Assembly (NCBI RefSeq): GCF_013314895.1
Contig: NZ_JABTYE010000011.1
Location: forward strand, 1-64,000
Length of the DNA stretch: 64,000 bases
From: Cupriavidus gilardii
GTDB taxonomy: Bacteria > Pseudomonadota > Gammaproteobacteria > Burkholderiales > Burkholderiaceae
Direction: 5' to 3'
Positions 18,892 to 27,338 of the stretch are shown piece by piece (positions within the stretch are counted from its first letter, which is position 1; each line of letters opens with the position of its first letter). Under the pieces are notes generated by a model. That model ran no database searches. It was not told the DNA's origin and saw nothing but the letters and a program-made list of their open reading frames with translations. Both the position numbers and the translations under genes were made by a program.

Positions 18892-19313
18892 AGATCGGCA
18901 AACTTGCTCAAACCGCCGGCACCACGGTGGAGACTATTCGCTTCTACGAGCATGAAGGCTTACTGCCGGCGCCGGCTCGTTCCTCTGGAAACTACCGACT
19001 CTACGCTTCCCAGCACCTTGAGCGGTTGGCGTTCATCCGCCATTGCCGCTCGTTGGACATGACCCTGAACGAGATTCGGTCCTTGCTGCGTCTCAAGGAT
19101 GCGCCCCACGAGGACTGTGGAGAGGTCAACGTCCTGCTAGAAGGCCACATTCGACACGTGGCGCGCCGCATACAAGAGTTGATGGCATTGGAACGTGACC
19201 TGAAGCAATTGCGCAGTCAATGCGGTCTGTCGCGAGAGGCCAAGGACTGCGGCATTCTGGAGGGCCTTACGAAAACAGCCCATCAGACACCACAGCTGTT
19301 GGGAGAAGAGTAG
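18888..19313 (+). CDS. cadR: CadR/PbrR MerR-family Pb/Cd/Zn regulator
   Basis: 141 residues: winged helix (1-70), dimer helix, and Cys53, Cys77, Cys112 and Cys121. Allowing for a 2-residue offset, the last three match the PbrR lead-binding cysteines (79, 114, 123). The extra Cys14 of PbrR is absent. Likely controls the six CadR/PbrR-type promoters seen in this window. It is the last gene of the ATPase-lspA-araC-cadR run, so the regulator would be induced together with the pump. Confidence 0.88.
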   Translation: MKIGKLAQTAGTTVETIRFYEHEGLLPAPARSSGNYRLYASQHLERLAFIRHCRSLDMTLNEIRSLLRLKDAPHEDCGEVNVLLEGHIRHVARRIQELMALERDLKQLRSQCGLSREAKDCGILEGLTKTAHQTPQLLGEE

Positions 19314-19560
19314 GGACGCGGATCCCACGAAGGACTACAGGCAGATCCGCCTTCAGCGAACGCTTTCCTGTCGCCGGCGCTAAGCGGCATGTGCGCCACC
19401 CCAAACAGCGCAGGCGGAAGCGTTCCCGACGCGCAAGGCAGCCTCTGCCATAGCCCCGCAGAAAGGCACAGACTCCCAAGTGCGCCTCCCAAGCCGCCAA
19501 AACGTCTGCCGGGAAATGCATGCCTGCGACCAGACGCGACCAGCCAACAAGGTCCACGCC
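19310..19560 (-). pseudogene. Decayed copy of the PAP2 + small membrane protein gene pair
   Basis: Minus-strand frames contain LVGWSRLVAGMHFPADVLAAW (tail of a PAP2 phosphatase; compare GWSRLATGMHFPADVLAGW in the intact gene at 21600). They are followed, with frameshifts, by LPPALFGVAHMPLSAGDRKAFA and LKADLPVV, which match LPPALFGLDGQLGIGDRVAFA and LKADLPVF of the neighbour at 21334-21553. Order and strand are the same as in the better copy. The 5' part of the PAP2 gene is deleted right up to the promoter at 19589. Confidence 0.75.
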
Positions 19561-19588
19561 AGTTTGGGCTAGCCCCTTCTAGTGCTTC

Positions 19589-19619
19589 ATCTAGCACTGT
19601 GTAGCTGCCATAGGGTCAA
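19589..19619 (-). promoter_or_regulatory. CadR/PbrR-type promoter in front of the decayed PAP2 pair
   Basis: Minus strand TTGACC (19619-19614), 19-bp spacer CTATGGCAGCTACACAGTG, CTAGAT (19594-19589). The promoter survives although its gene is almost entirely lost. Confidence 0.7.
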
Positions 19620-19711
19620 GGAAAACGCTACGCGTTTGCCGAACTTTTCTCCTGAAGTGCGGCGCGGGTGCTTTGTTCGTAGCAGGCGGCATATATGCGT
19701 GCAGCCTTGTC

Positions 19712-19742
19712 TTGACCCTGTAGCCACTACATGGTGTCAAAT
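19712..19742 (+). promoter_or_regulatory. CadR/PbrR-type promoter without a recognisable gene
   Basis: TTGACC (19712-19717), 19-bp spacer CTGTAGCCACTACATGGTG with a good dyad, TCAAAT (19737-19742). On the plus strand only a 21-codon ORF (19773) follows before the IS element. The original target gene has probably been lost. Confidence 0.75.
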
Positions 19743-19806
19743 CGCACCGACATATCAGCTGACAGGCTGCCAATGAGAGGCGCTGGGCTAAAGGCGACCG
19801 GCCATA

Positions 19807-19995
19807 TCATTGGGGCATGCCTCGGCACTGCTCTATAACCTGCCGAGCGCGGGATCCAAGCCGACCGATCCAATGTGCTGCAACATCTTCGATTTCACTA
19901 CACTCGAGCCCATGAATTTCTGCATGCCAAACGCCACTCCGAGAAGTAACCGGTAACCGCCATACACTCACAAAAGGTACGGCTCCGTCGCTCAT
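19807..19995 (-). CDS. Hypothetical 62-residue protein, third gene of the IS-split PAP2 operon
   Basis: 62 residues from ATG at 19995 (begins [15 protein letters not shown], ends IEQCRGMPQ); soluble, no family recognised. If the IS3 element is removed, the upstream small membrane protein would end in GRLAFA and its TGA would overlap this ATG (ATGA), as expected for a coupled operon. That junction is the main support for this being a real gene. The IS now separates it from its promoter. Confidence 0.5.
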   Translation of the reverse strand: MSDGAVPFVSVWRLPVTSRSGVWHAEIHGLECSEIEDVAAHWIGRLGSRARQVIEQCRGMPQ

Positions 19996-20059
19996 GCAAA
20001 CGCCAACCTGAATCGCCCCGGGTTTTGCGGAGGCTCTCACTCTTGAGAGAATGCGAGCC

Positions 20060-20389
20060 ATGAGCAAGAACAACGCAAACAAGTTTTCCCCGGAAGTGCG
20101 CGAGCGCGCCGTGCGCCTGGTGCAGGAGTCGCGCGGCGAGTACCCGTCGCTGTGGGTGGCGGTCGAGTCCATCGCGCCCAAGATCGGCTGCTCGGCGCAG
20201 ACGCTGCTGACCTGGGTCAAGCGCCACGAAGTCGACAGCGGACAGCGCGAAGGCGTCACCACCAGCGAGCGAGAACGCATCAAGGAGTTGGAGCGGGAGA
20301 ACCGAGAGCTGCGCCGCGCCAACGACATCCTGCGCACTGCCAGCGCTTTTTTCGCGCAGGCGGAGCTCGACCGCAAGCTGAAGTCGTAA
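20060..20389 (+). CDS. IS3-family transposase OrfA
   Basis: 109 residues: a helix-turn-helix (about 8-60, [31 protein letters not shown]) and a leucine-zipper-like helix ([19 protein letters not shown]). Binds the terminal repeats. A T6 run (20347-20352) near the 3' end is a likely -1 frameshift site joining it to OrfB. ATG at 20060 is preferred to 20051 by family alignment. Confidence 0.85.
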   Translation: MSKNNANKFSPEVRERAVRLVQESRGEYPSLWVAVESIAPKIGCSAQTLLTWVKRHEVDSGQREGVTTSERERIKELERENRELRRANDILRTASAFFAQAELDRKLKS

Positions 20390-21300
20390 ACACCTACATC
20401 GACCGGCACCGGGAGGTTTACGGGGTCGAGCCGATCTGCAAGGTGTTGCAGGTTGCCTCGTCGGCCTATCGGCGCCATGCCGCACGGCTGCGTGATCCGT
20501 CACGGCGCAGCGACCGTGCGCGTCGTGATGAACGGCTCATGCCGCAAGTCCAGCGAGTGTGGCAGGAGAACCATCGCGTCTACGGCGCCGACAAGGTCTG
20601 GCGGCAACTGAACCGCGAGGGCGTGACGGTTGCCCGCTGCACGGTCGAGCGATTGATGCGCGCCCAGGGACTGCAAGGTGTGCGGCGCGGCAAGCGGCTG
20701 CGAACGACCATCGCTGACGACGCCGCCAGTCGCCCGGTGGATCGCGTCAACCGGCAGTTCCGGGCCGACCGTCCCAATCAGCTCTGGGTCTCGGACTTCA
20801 CCTACGTCTCGACATGGCAGGGTTGGCTGTACGTGGCCTTCGTCGTCGACGTCTACGCCAGGCGCATCGTCGGCTGGCGCGTGAGCAAATCCATGACGAC
20901 GGACTTCGTGCTCGATGCGCTGGAGCAGGCCCTATACGCTCGCCAGCCTGGCAACGACGGTTCTCTGACCCACCACTCCGATAGGGGATCGCAGTACGTC
21001 AGCATCCGCTATAGCGAACGCCTGGCCGAAGCCGGCATCGAGCCGTCGGTCGGCAGCCGTGGCGACAGTTACGACAACGCCTTGGCCGAGACGATCAATG
21101 GCTTGTACAAGGCCGAGCTGATCCATCGCCGCGCGCCTTGGAAAACCAGGGAATCCGTCGAACTGGCAACACTGGAATGGGTCGCTTGGTTCAACCATAA
21201 GCGCCTGCACTCATCCATCGGCTATATCCCGCCCGCCGAGGCTGAGGCAAACTACTACAACCAACTCGGCAAAACCGCCGACGAGGCCGTTTTACTTTAA
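20386..21300 (+). CDS. IS3-family transposase OrfB (DDE integrase)
   Basis: About 304 residues in the -1 frame relative to OrfA: HTH_21-type region ([12 protein letters not shown]) and a DDE catalytic core with WVSDFTYV (first Asp), HHSDRGSQY (second Asp) and [13 protein letters not shown] (Glu). Normally made as an OrfAB fusion by frameshifting, so no independent start is proposed; 20386 is the first in-frame codon after OrfA overlap. Confidence 0.85.
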   Translation, partial: VNTYIDRHREVYGVEPICKVLQVASSAYRRHAARLRDPSRRSDRARRDERLMPQVQRVWQENHRVYGADKVWRQLNREGVTVARCTVERLMRAQGLQGVRRGKRLRTTIADDAASRPVDRVNRQFRADRPNQLWVSDFTYVSTWQGWLYVAFVVDVYARRIVGWRVSKSMTTDFVLDALEQALYARQPGNDGSLTHHSDRGSQYVSIRYSERLAEAGIEPSVGSRGDSYDNALAETINGLYKAELIHRRAPWKTRESVELATLEWVAWFNHKRLHSSIGYIPPAEAEANYYNQLGKTADEAVLL

Positions 21301-21333
21301 CCAAACAGCCTCCGCGAAAACCGGGGCGATTCA

Positions 21334-21553
21334 GTCCCTTGCTTACGGCTCTCACGCAATCTGCTAACCATAGGAAAACAGGGAGATCGGCCTTGAGCGC
21401 AAACGCGACACGGTCGCCAATACCAAGCTGTCCATCGAGGCCGAACAGAGCGGGGGGAAGCCAGATATAACCCGCGCCAAGAACTACCGCGCAAACTAAG
21501 CAGGCAAGCATCGAATCGCGTACGATGCGACGTTGTTGCAGACTCCATGGCAT
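21334..21553 (-). pseudogene. Small MAPEG-like membrane protein, interrupted by the IS3 element
   Basis: 73 codons remain before the IS end: MPWSLQQRRI, a hydrophobic helix (15-33), PPALFGLDGQLGIGDRVAFA, and a second helix LPVFLWLADCVRAV. The AFALKADLPVFLWLA pattern recalls MAPEG-family proteins, but the assignment is weak. Removing the IS restores a 78-residue protein ending SKGRLAFA. A decayed second copy lies at 19310-19430. It follows the PAP2 gene by 46 bp on the same strand. Confidence 0.6.
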
Positions 21554-21599
21554 GGTTGCACTCCTCGCCTGTTACCCCGGCACGACGATCCTTGGTACG

Positions 21600-22172
21600 T
21601 TAAGCAGCCCCCTTCAATAACCGGCTCGAAAGAGCCAAACTGCCGAGCGCTACTAACCAGCCCGCCAAGACGTCCGCCGGGAAGTGCATCCCTGTGGCCA
21701 AACGTGACCAGCCGACTAGCGCGACATAGGTAAGTAGAGCCGGTCGCCAGTGGGCGCGGACCATTGGCCATAACCCACCAGCAACCAGAGCGGCGTACGT
21801 GGAATGTCCACTCGGAAGACTGTAGTGCGTCTCAATTGAACCGATTGAATGCCACAGGTGACCGAACACGGCAGCCGGCCGCGGGAAATCGAAGAGAAAC
21901 TTTGATGCTCCAACTACAGCAAATGCCATACCGAATGCGACTACAAATCGTGCCAAGTGAGCCTGTAGCTCCAACGAACGATCTACATCCGAGGTTGTTC
22001 TTGACCAGACCCAAAAGCCTCCCATGACAACAGGCGCGGTCCAATAGTTGCCCAATAGGTAGCTAAACAGCTTGGCCAAAGGCAAGAACATTGCCGGCGT
22101 GCCTTCATTGACCAGTAGGAAGATCTCTCGATTCCAGCCGCTCCAGTCGTAGAGAACAAGTGCCCAACTCAT
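21600..22172 (-). CDS. pbrB: PAP2-family undecaprenyl-pyrophosphate phosphatase (PbrB-like)
   Basis: 190 residues, about six membrane helices, with the three PAP2 catalytic motifs: KFLFDFPRP, YSLPSGHS and GWSRLATGMHFPAD. These enzymes release inorganic phosphate from lipid pyrophosphate in the periplasm; PbrB is known to support lead resistance by precipitating Pb as phosphate. I chose ATG at 22172 (MSWALVL); an ATG at 22199 adds 9 residues with no family match. The CadR/PbrR-type promoter at 22449-22479 points toward it over ~275 bases. Confidence 0.82.
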   Translation of the reverse strand: MSWALVLYDWSGWNREIFLLVNEGTPAMFLPLAKLFSYLLGNYWTAPVVMGGFWVWSRTTSDVDRSLELQAHLARFVVAFGMAFAVVGASKFLFDFPRPAAVFGHLWHSIGSIETHYSLPSGHSTYAALVAGGLWPMVRAHWRPALLTYVALVGWSRLATGMHFPADVLAGWLVALGSLALSSRLLKGAA

Positions 22173-22448
22173 CGGATCACCATCCTCCGCCCCTCGCATC
22201 CCACCATACGGTAAGGACTCGCGATATGGGAGCGTTGGGTTCTATTGTTCGCAATCGTGCGAACGCCTGAAAGCCGAGGCGGAGGGTCGCCCGAAGTTGT
22301 GCGCACCTCACGTAAGCGCATTGCACCCTCCCGCATCTTGCACGCGGCTGCACTTGGCTCGACCCCATACGAGCAATCCGCCGGAAGTCCCCATCGGTTT
22401 GTGTTGCGCTGACTCAAAGTAGGTCGCCAGTATTGACTAACGTTGTTA

Positions 22449-22479
22449 TTTCTACGCCCTCTAGCGGCTATAGAGTCAA
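22449..22479 (-). promoter_or_regulatory. CadR/PbrR-type promoter/operator between pbrT and the PAP2 operon
   Basis: Minus strand TTGACT (22479-22474), 19-bp spacer CTATAGCCGCTAGAGGGCG, TAGAAA (22454-22449). The dyad CTATAG...CTAGAGGG is close to the PbrR site. It points leftward to the PAP2 operon and lies ~110 bp from the pbrT start, so it may serve both. The 22173-22448 interval holds no convincing gene. Confidence 0.78.
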
Positions 22480-22589
22480 GCGCGATTCCCCATACTTCCA
22501 TCACCAAGATGGGTCGCTCGCGCAAACGATATGAATTACAATCATTCGCATTTGTCCGCGAAAACTGCCGCCCGCCCGGCGTGTTCCTC

Positions 22590-24515
22590 ATGCAAGCCCT
22601 GCGCATCCTCTCCCTCGTTCTAGTCTCCTTGGCGCTATCCGTCTCGACGGCTTTGGCCGAGCCTCTATCCACGCAAGACAAGGCCAAGCAAGTCTGGCAA
22701 TTGCTGGACTACCTTGCCGTTGACTATGGCGGTTCAGTCAACGATGGCCGCATCACCAATGAGGCTGAATATGCCGAGATGCAAGAGTTCGCGCAGACGG
22801 TCGCGCGACAGCTAGGCGAATTGCCGCCAGGACCCGCCTCCGAACAACTAGGCAAGGAAGCTGGCGCATTGCGTTTGTCCATCGCAGCGAAGGCCTCGCC
22901 AGAAACTGTCGCCGAACTGGCTCGGAAGTTGGCCAGCGGCGTCCTCACAGCCTATCCGGTTCCTATGGCACCAAGCAAGGCGCCTGATTTGCAGAACGGG
23001 GCGAAGCTCTATCAAAGCCATTGTGCGTCCTGCCACGGCGTATCCGGTAACGCGGACGGCCCCCTCGCAGCGAAACTCAACCCGCCCCCGATTGCGCTGG
23101 CCGACCACGCGCGCGCGCAGGAACGCAGCGTCTTTGCCTTGCAACAGATCATCACGCGCGGCGTGGAGGGAACATCGATGCCGGGCTTTGCCCATCTCTC
23201 CGAAGACGACCGATGGGCTCTGGCCTATTTTGCTTCGACGCTGTCTTATTCAGATACTGACCGCCAGGCGGGCGCCAAGCTTTGGACTGCTGAACCGGGG
23301 CTGCGCGCGGCGGTTCCCACGCTCGACAAGCTTAGCCAGACCTCGGAGGCGGCACTTGCTAAATTCGTGGGTGCACAGACCTCTCGTGATGGTCTTGCAT
23401 ACCTGCGAAGCTCACCGGACGTACTGGCCGCATCGACCACCGATAGTCTCTCAATCGCCAAGGAAAAGCTGAAGGAAAGTGTCACTGCGCTTGACAAGGG
23501 AGACACGCGGGCCGCATCGCAACTGGCTTTGTCCGCATATCTTGATGGGTTCGAACCAGTTGAGCCTGCGTTGGCTGCCAAGAACCAGGCTCTCTTCCTG
23601 GACATCGAGAAGACGATGGGACTCTATCGAAATGCCGTCGCGAATGGCCAGGCAGAGCGCGCGCATGACATCGCAGCGCAACTGCAGTCAAGGCTGGACG
23701 AGGCGCAGGAAGCGCTCGCAGGCGCCAATGACGCATTCTCGACCTTCCTTGGCGCCTTTACGATCCTGCTTCGTGAAGGGCTTGAAGCGCTGTTGGTAGT
23801 CGTAGCCATGCTGGCGTTCCTCAAGAAGGCCAATCGCACTGACGTCCTTCCCTACGTTCACGCGGGTTGGGTCACTGCGCTGGGAGCCGGTGGATTGACG
23901 TGGGCGGTAGCTACCTACGTCGTTGATCTGAGCGGCGCTAGTCGCGAAATGACCGAAGGCTTCTCCGCGGTCTTCGCGGCGGTCGTCCTACTCGGCGTCG
24001 GCATGTGGATGCACCAGAAGAGTCTGGCGGGACGCTGGCAATCGTACGTGAAGGAAAAGCTGTCGTCGGCATTGAACAGGAAATCGGCGTTTATGCTCTT
24101 CCTGCTATCGTTCGTCACGGTCTACCGGGAAGTATTTGAGACCGTGCTCTTCTACGCGGCCCTGTGGTCCGATGGCAACGGTGCCTACATGCTCGCGGGA
24201 CTCGGTTGCGGTATTGCTGTGCTGGCAGTGATTGCGTTTCTGCTCCTGCGATCGACGGCGCGTTTGCCGATTCGACAATTTTTCGCGTTCAGCTCCGCCT
24301 TGGTTGGCGTGCTTGCCGTGGTCCTGATTGGCAAGGGCGTGGCGGCACTGCAGAAAGTTGGCCTGTTGCAAGTGACGCCGCTCTCTATGCCGCGTATCGA
24401 TGTCTTGGGCGTTTACCCCTCTGTGCAAACCATTGCCGCGCAAGTGGCTATTCTCCTCATCATCGTTGCCAGCGTGACCTATAACTTGCGATCGCAACGT
24501 ACCGCGAGGGTGTGA
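22590..24515 (+). CDS. pbrT: Pb(II)/Fe uptake permease PbrT (FTR1 family with cytochrome c domain)
   Basis: 641 residues. Signal peptide (1-23), a periplasmic region with a cytochrome c haem site CASCHG (145-150), then an FTR1 permease with seven-helix layout. The two Glu motifs of iron permeases are present: LLREGLEALL and VYREVFETVLF. PbrT imports Pb2+; it is thought to work with phosphate precipitation. ATG at 22590 gives a clean leader; an upstream in-frame start at 22443 adds only low-quality sequence. Divergent from the PAP2 gene, as pbrT is from the pbr operon in known lead clusters. Confidence 0.9.
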   Translation: MQALRILSLVLVSLALSVSTALAEPLSTQDKAKQVWQLLDYLAVDYGGSVNDGRITNEAEYAEMQEFAQTVARQLGELPPGPASEQLGKEAGALRLSIAAKASPETVAELARKLASGVLTAYPVPMAPSKAPDLQNGAKLYQSHCASCHGVSGNADGPLAAKLNPPPIALADHARAQERSVFALQQIITRGVEGTSMPGFAHLSEDDRWALAYFASTLSYSDTDRQAGAKLWTAEPGLRAAVPTLDKLSQTSEAALAKFVGAQTSRDGLAYLRSSPDVLAASTTDSLSIAKEKLKESVTALDKGDTRAASQLALSAYLDGFEPVEPALAAKNQALFLDIEKTMGLYRNAVANGQAERAHDIAAQLQSRLDEAQEALAGANDAFSTFLGAFTILLREGLEALLVVVAMLAFLKKANRTDVLPYVHAGWVTALGAGGLTWAVATYVVDLSGASREMTEGFSAVFAAVVLLGVGMWMHQKSLAGRWQSYVKEKLSSALNRKSAFMLFLLSFVTVYREVFETVLFYAALWSDGNGAYMLAGLGCGIAVLAVIAFLLLRSTARLPIRQFFAFSSALVGVLAVVLIGKGVAALQKVGLLQVTPLSMPRIDVLGVYPSVQTIAAQVAILLIIVASVTYNLRSQRTARV

Positions 24516-24600
24516 GCCCCTGTCAGGCGCGAAGCTTTGTTCGTCGACCATTTCAAAGTCAGCGATTTGGCCCAAATGTGGCGGACTTTTTGCGACTACC

Positions 24601-24642
24601 TTCCATTCGCGGCAGGATCGATGGACGGCATGGACATGTAGG
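24601..24642 (+). pseudogene. cusF-like leader remnant
   Basis: The sequence encodes [11 protein letters not shown] followed directly by TAG, and matches the [12 protein letters not shown] region of cusF at about 12090-12123 almost base for base over ~35 bases. The rest of a cusF gene is absent. It is a recombination scar next to the doxX fragment. Confidence 0.6.
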
Positions 24643-24697
24643 GCTGCCAAGGATGTCACGCAACTGTCGTGCTGTGCGGGCTGAGAAAAAGCCAACC

Positions 24698-24874
24698 TTC
24701 TGGAACTCGGCGATCGCCAAGCTGGCCAATTGGAATGCCGCCCTCGACCTGTTCCGCGAGGACTACCGGGTGCCGCTGGTGCCCTCGGAGTCTGCGGCCT
24801 GCCTGGCGGTGTCAATCGAGCTGACCGCCCCAGCTTTGCTGTTGCTGGGACTGGCGACCCGCGCCGTGGCGATG
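24698..24874 (+). pseudogene. DoxX-family membrane protein, 5' part (split by insertion)
   Basis: FWNSAIAKLANWNAALDLFR and PLVPSESAACLAVSIEL...LLLLGLATRAVAM match the middle of DoxX-like four-helix membrane proteins. The frame breaks where the recombinase element begins and resumes at 27644 with LIQTFVYSLAWPH. The N-terminal helix is also missing, so the gene was damaged on both sides. Confidence 0.7.
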
Positions 24875-24897
24875 CGACAAGGCAACGCGCGCTGTCG

Positions 24898-26403
24898 CTA
24901 CGGCCCATCATCCGCAAACGTGGCATCGACAAAGGCCCGCAACTGCGTCAGGTCGGTCCTGGCATAGGCCGCCGTGGTCTGCACCGAGGCGTGGCCGAGC
25001 AGCGCCTGGGCGGCCGGCAGCGGCACCTGGTGGTCGACCACCAGTGTGCGCGCATAGGCATGGCGCAGCCAGTGCGGGGAGGCCGCGCGCAGTAAGAGCG
25101 CCTGCGCCGGCTCGCGCGCCTGCAGACCATCGGCCACGGCCGCAAAGATCGCCTTGACCTCCCGGTACAGGCCTGCCGACTGTAGCGCTTCGCCCTTGTT
25201 GCCGTGGATTACAGGCAGCGCCTCGTGCGCCGGCGGCTCGGACGGCAGGCCGCGTGCTTGTCGGTAGGCGCGCAATACCGTCACGCACGGCACCGGCAGC
25301 GGAATGGCCCGTGCCTTGCGCCCCTTGCCGCAGACATAGAGCGTCCACCGCCCGGGCGCCTCGGCCTCCAGGCGGGGCAGTGCGATCTCTGTCGACCAGG
25401 CCAGTTCCGCCAGGCGCACGCCGGCGTAACGATACAGCGCCCAAATCGCGCGCCGCCGCTGCGCCGCCAGCGTGTTGGTCGTGTTGGCGGCGGCAAACTC
25501 CGGCGCCTCAAGCCAGGCATCGCACGCGGCCAGCAGCGCTGGCGGGATCAGCCGCGTCGGCGCGAAGCCGGCCCGGGTGCGGCTGCCGGCGGACAGGCCC
25601 GCGGCCGGATTGGCATGCAAGTAGCCGGTGTCGTACCAGTAGCCGTAGAGGCTTGCCACCACCGCCAGCGCGCGCGTGCGGGTCGCTTCTGACAAGGGCG
25701 GCGCGGCGTCCTCCCTGCCGGTCTCCCCGTGCTGCAGCGCGTGCCGGTAGCCGAGCAACCGCTGGCGCGTGAGGTCCGAGAGCGGCCCAAGCTCGTGCGC
25801 GCCGCACCAGCGCATCAGGCGGCGCAGTTCGGCGCCATAGGCGCGCAACGTGTGGGGCGAGCGCCCGGTTCGGTCGCGCAGGAAGAGCGCCAGCGCCTGT
25901 GCATCGTCGGCGGCGCCGAGCGTGTTGGCCGCCGCGTGCGGCTGGGCGAAGCGGCCGGCGCGCGTGAGCCACGCGTGGTCAGCAGGGCCGTAAGCGGCCA
26001 GCCACGGGTTCGCCGCGACAGCTCCCCTCGCTTCCGCGGCGGTCGGCACCGTTGCTTCGCTCGCTAAGGCGGCGGTGGACCGGATGCGGCGCCGGTGCGT
26101 GTGCAGCAGCCGCGCGAGGACCGTCTCCGGGCGGGGCGCCAGATCCGCCGTCACCGTGCGCAGGCGCCCGCGCTCCCAGTATTCGACTGCCCCATCGTGC
26201 GCCAGCAGCAGCTTGAGCACGGTCGGCTGCGCGGCCTTGGCGTCGGCCAGCGAGCCATAGCGGCGCTTGACGCGCGCCAGCGTCCAGTGCGCGTAGACCG
26301 GGTGCCCGAGTGCCTCCGCCAGGTAGGCGAGGGCCGCCGCGACGGTGGCCGGCAGTGGGCGCGGCGGCACCGCGCCCGTATCGATCCAGTCGGCCGGCTT
26401 CAT
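24898..26403 (-). CDS. Tyrosine recombinase/integrase (XerC-like)
   Basis: 501 residues: a ~130-residue N-terminal extension, a SAM-like core-binding domain (SPHTLRAYGAELRRLMRWC) and a catalytic domain with YRYAGVRLAEL (Arg I), CGKGRKARAIPL (Lys), HWLRHAYA (HxxR) and GHASVQTTAAYAR (His and nucleophilic Tyr). All catalytic residues look intact. ATG at 26403 overlaps the stop of the KfrA-like gene, so the two are coupled. It probably mediates excision or integration of its own element. Confidence 0.88.
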   Translation of the reverse strand: MKPADWIDTGAVPPRPLPATVAAALAYLAEALGHPVYAHWTLARVKRRYGSLADAKAAQPTVLKLLLAHDGAVEYWERGRLRTVTADLAPRPETVLARLLHTHRRRIRSTAALASEATVPTAAEARGAVAANPWLAAYGPADHAWLTRAGRFAQPHAAANTLGAADDAQALALFLRDRTGRSPHTLRAYGAELRRLMRWCGAHELGPLSDLTRQRLLGYRHALQHGETGREDAAPPLSEATRTRALAVVASLYGYWYDTGYLHANPAAGLSAGSRTRAGFAPTRLIPPALLAACDAWLEAPEFAAANTTNTLAAQRRRAIWALYRYAGVRLAELAWSTEIALPRLEAEAPGRWTLYVCGKGRKARAIPLPVPCVTVLRAYRQARGLPSEPPAHEALPVIHGNKGEALQSAGLYREVKAIFAAVADGLQAREPAQALLLRAASPHWLRHAYARTLVVDHQVPLPAAQALLGHASVQTTAAYARTDLTQLRAFVDATFADDGP

Positions 26404-27338
26404 GACTGGGCGGTCCGCTTGGCGGCCGCCTTGCCCGTCGATCTGGGCACGCGCGTCTTGGCCGCTGGTGGCGCCGCGGCCAGGGTCGCACGCAGCAGCT
26501 CGTCGAGCTGGGCGCGCTGGCTGGCGGTGACGGCCTTGAGTGCGCTCGCCTCGCCCGCGGCGGTCTGGCGCGCGGCCCGCTCGCTGGCCAGGTCGGCGTC
26601 GAGTCGTGCGCGCTCGTCTTCCAGCGCGGCGATGCGCCGCTCGGCGAATTTGAGTTGGGAGGCCAGTTGCGCGCGCTCGGCCCGCACCGCGTCGCGCTGG
26701 TGCGCGGTTTCCTGCAGGAGCTGCTTCGACAGCGCCTCGTAGCGCGCCTGGGTGGTGGCGATCGCCTCGGTGTGGGTGCGCTCGCCCGCCGTGGCGCGCT
26801 CCTGGGCGGTCGCCAGCGCCGCCTCGAGCTCGCCCCGGCGTGCGGCTTGCTCATCGGCGCGCGCGCACGCCGCCGCCTGGGCGGCGCACGCTACGGCCAG
26901 CGCGGTGTCGCGCGCGGCGAGCTGGCCGCGCACCTCGCTCAGTTCGGCCCGCAGCAGCTCGACCCGCAGTTCGGCCTCGGCGCGGGCGGCCTCGGCGGTG
27001 TCGGCTGTGGCTTGCGCCTCGCGCTTCAGGCGCACCACGTCGTCGAGCTGCACCGCGACCGCGGCCTGCCACAGCGCGCGCATCGCTTCGGCGATCTCGA
27101 CCGGAATCTCGGGCAGGGCGAGGTCGGCCAGGCCCGAGCGCACCACCTCGGCCTCGATCGCGTTGAGCGTACGCGACAGCGTTGCAGGGTCACCGCCGCC
27201 CAGGCGGTCACGCAGCTTGCGCACCGACACCACGCGGCGAAAGCGTGCGGCCGTGGGCGGCGCCGCGTCGCCGGCCTCGGTGAGCATGGCCAGCACGGTG
27301 GCGCGGATCTGGTCGGGGGTGGCGGCGAGGCGGGGCAT
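26400..27338 (-). CDS. KfrA-like DNA-binding coiled-coil protein
   Basis: 312 residues: an N-terminal helix-turn-helix of KfrA_N type (about 1-80; TPDQIRATVLAMLTEAG, VRKLRDRLGGGDPATLSRTL), a very long Ala/Glu/Arg coiled coil (~110-285) and a basic tail. KfrA-type proteins autorepress and form filaments on plasmids. Paired here with a recombinase, it may be an accessory or architectural factor. A palindrome lies 44 bp upstream. Confidence 0.82.
   Translation of the reverse strand: MPRLAATPDQIRATVLAMLTEAGDAAPPTAARFRRVVSVRKLRDRLGGGDPATLSRTLNAIEAEVVRSGLADLALPEIPVEIAEAMRALWQAAVAVQLDDVVRLKREAQATADTAEAARAEAELRVELLRAELSEVRGQLAARDTALAVACAAQAAACARADEQAARRGELEAALATAQERATAGERTHTEAIATTQARYEALSKQLLQETAHQRDAVRAERAQLASQLKFAERRIAALEDERARLDADLASERAARQTAAGEASALKAVTASQRAQLDELLRATLAAAPPAAKTRVPRSTGKAAAKRTAQS

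Larger units (their letters stand above)
20009..21333 (+). mobile_element. IS3-family insertion sequence
   Basis: 1325 bp bounded by imperfect inverted repeats: left TGAATCGCCCCGGGTTTTGC, right end (reverse complement) TGAATCGCCCCGGTTTTCGC, both continuing GGAGGCT. The ends are TG...CA as in IS3 elements. Two overlapping transposase frames lie inside. The flanks (acc at left, gtc at right) are not a target duplication. It sits in the last codons of a small membrane protein gene. Confidence 0.9.

Noticed and set aside
20001-21340. Target-site duplication flanking the IS3 element
   Set aside because: Left flank acc and right flank gtc do not match; no duplication is visible.
22173-22687. 172-codon minus-strand frame upstream of the PAP2 gene
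   Set aside because: Overlaps the pbrT start and promoter; residue composition is random-like.
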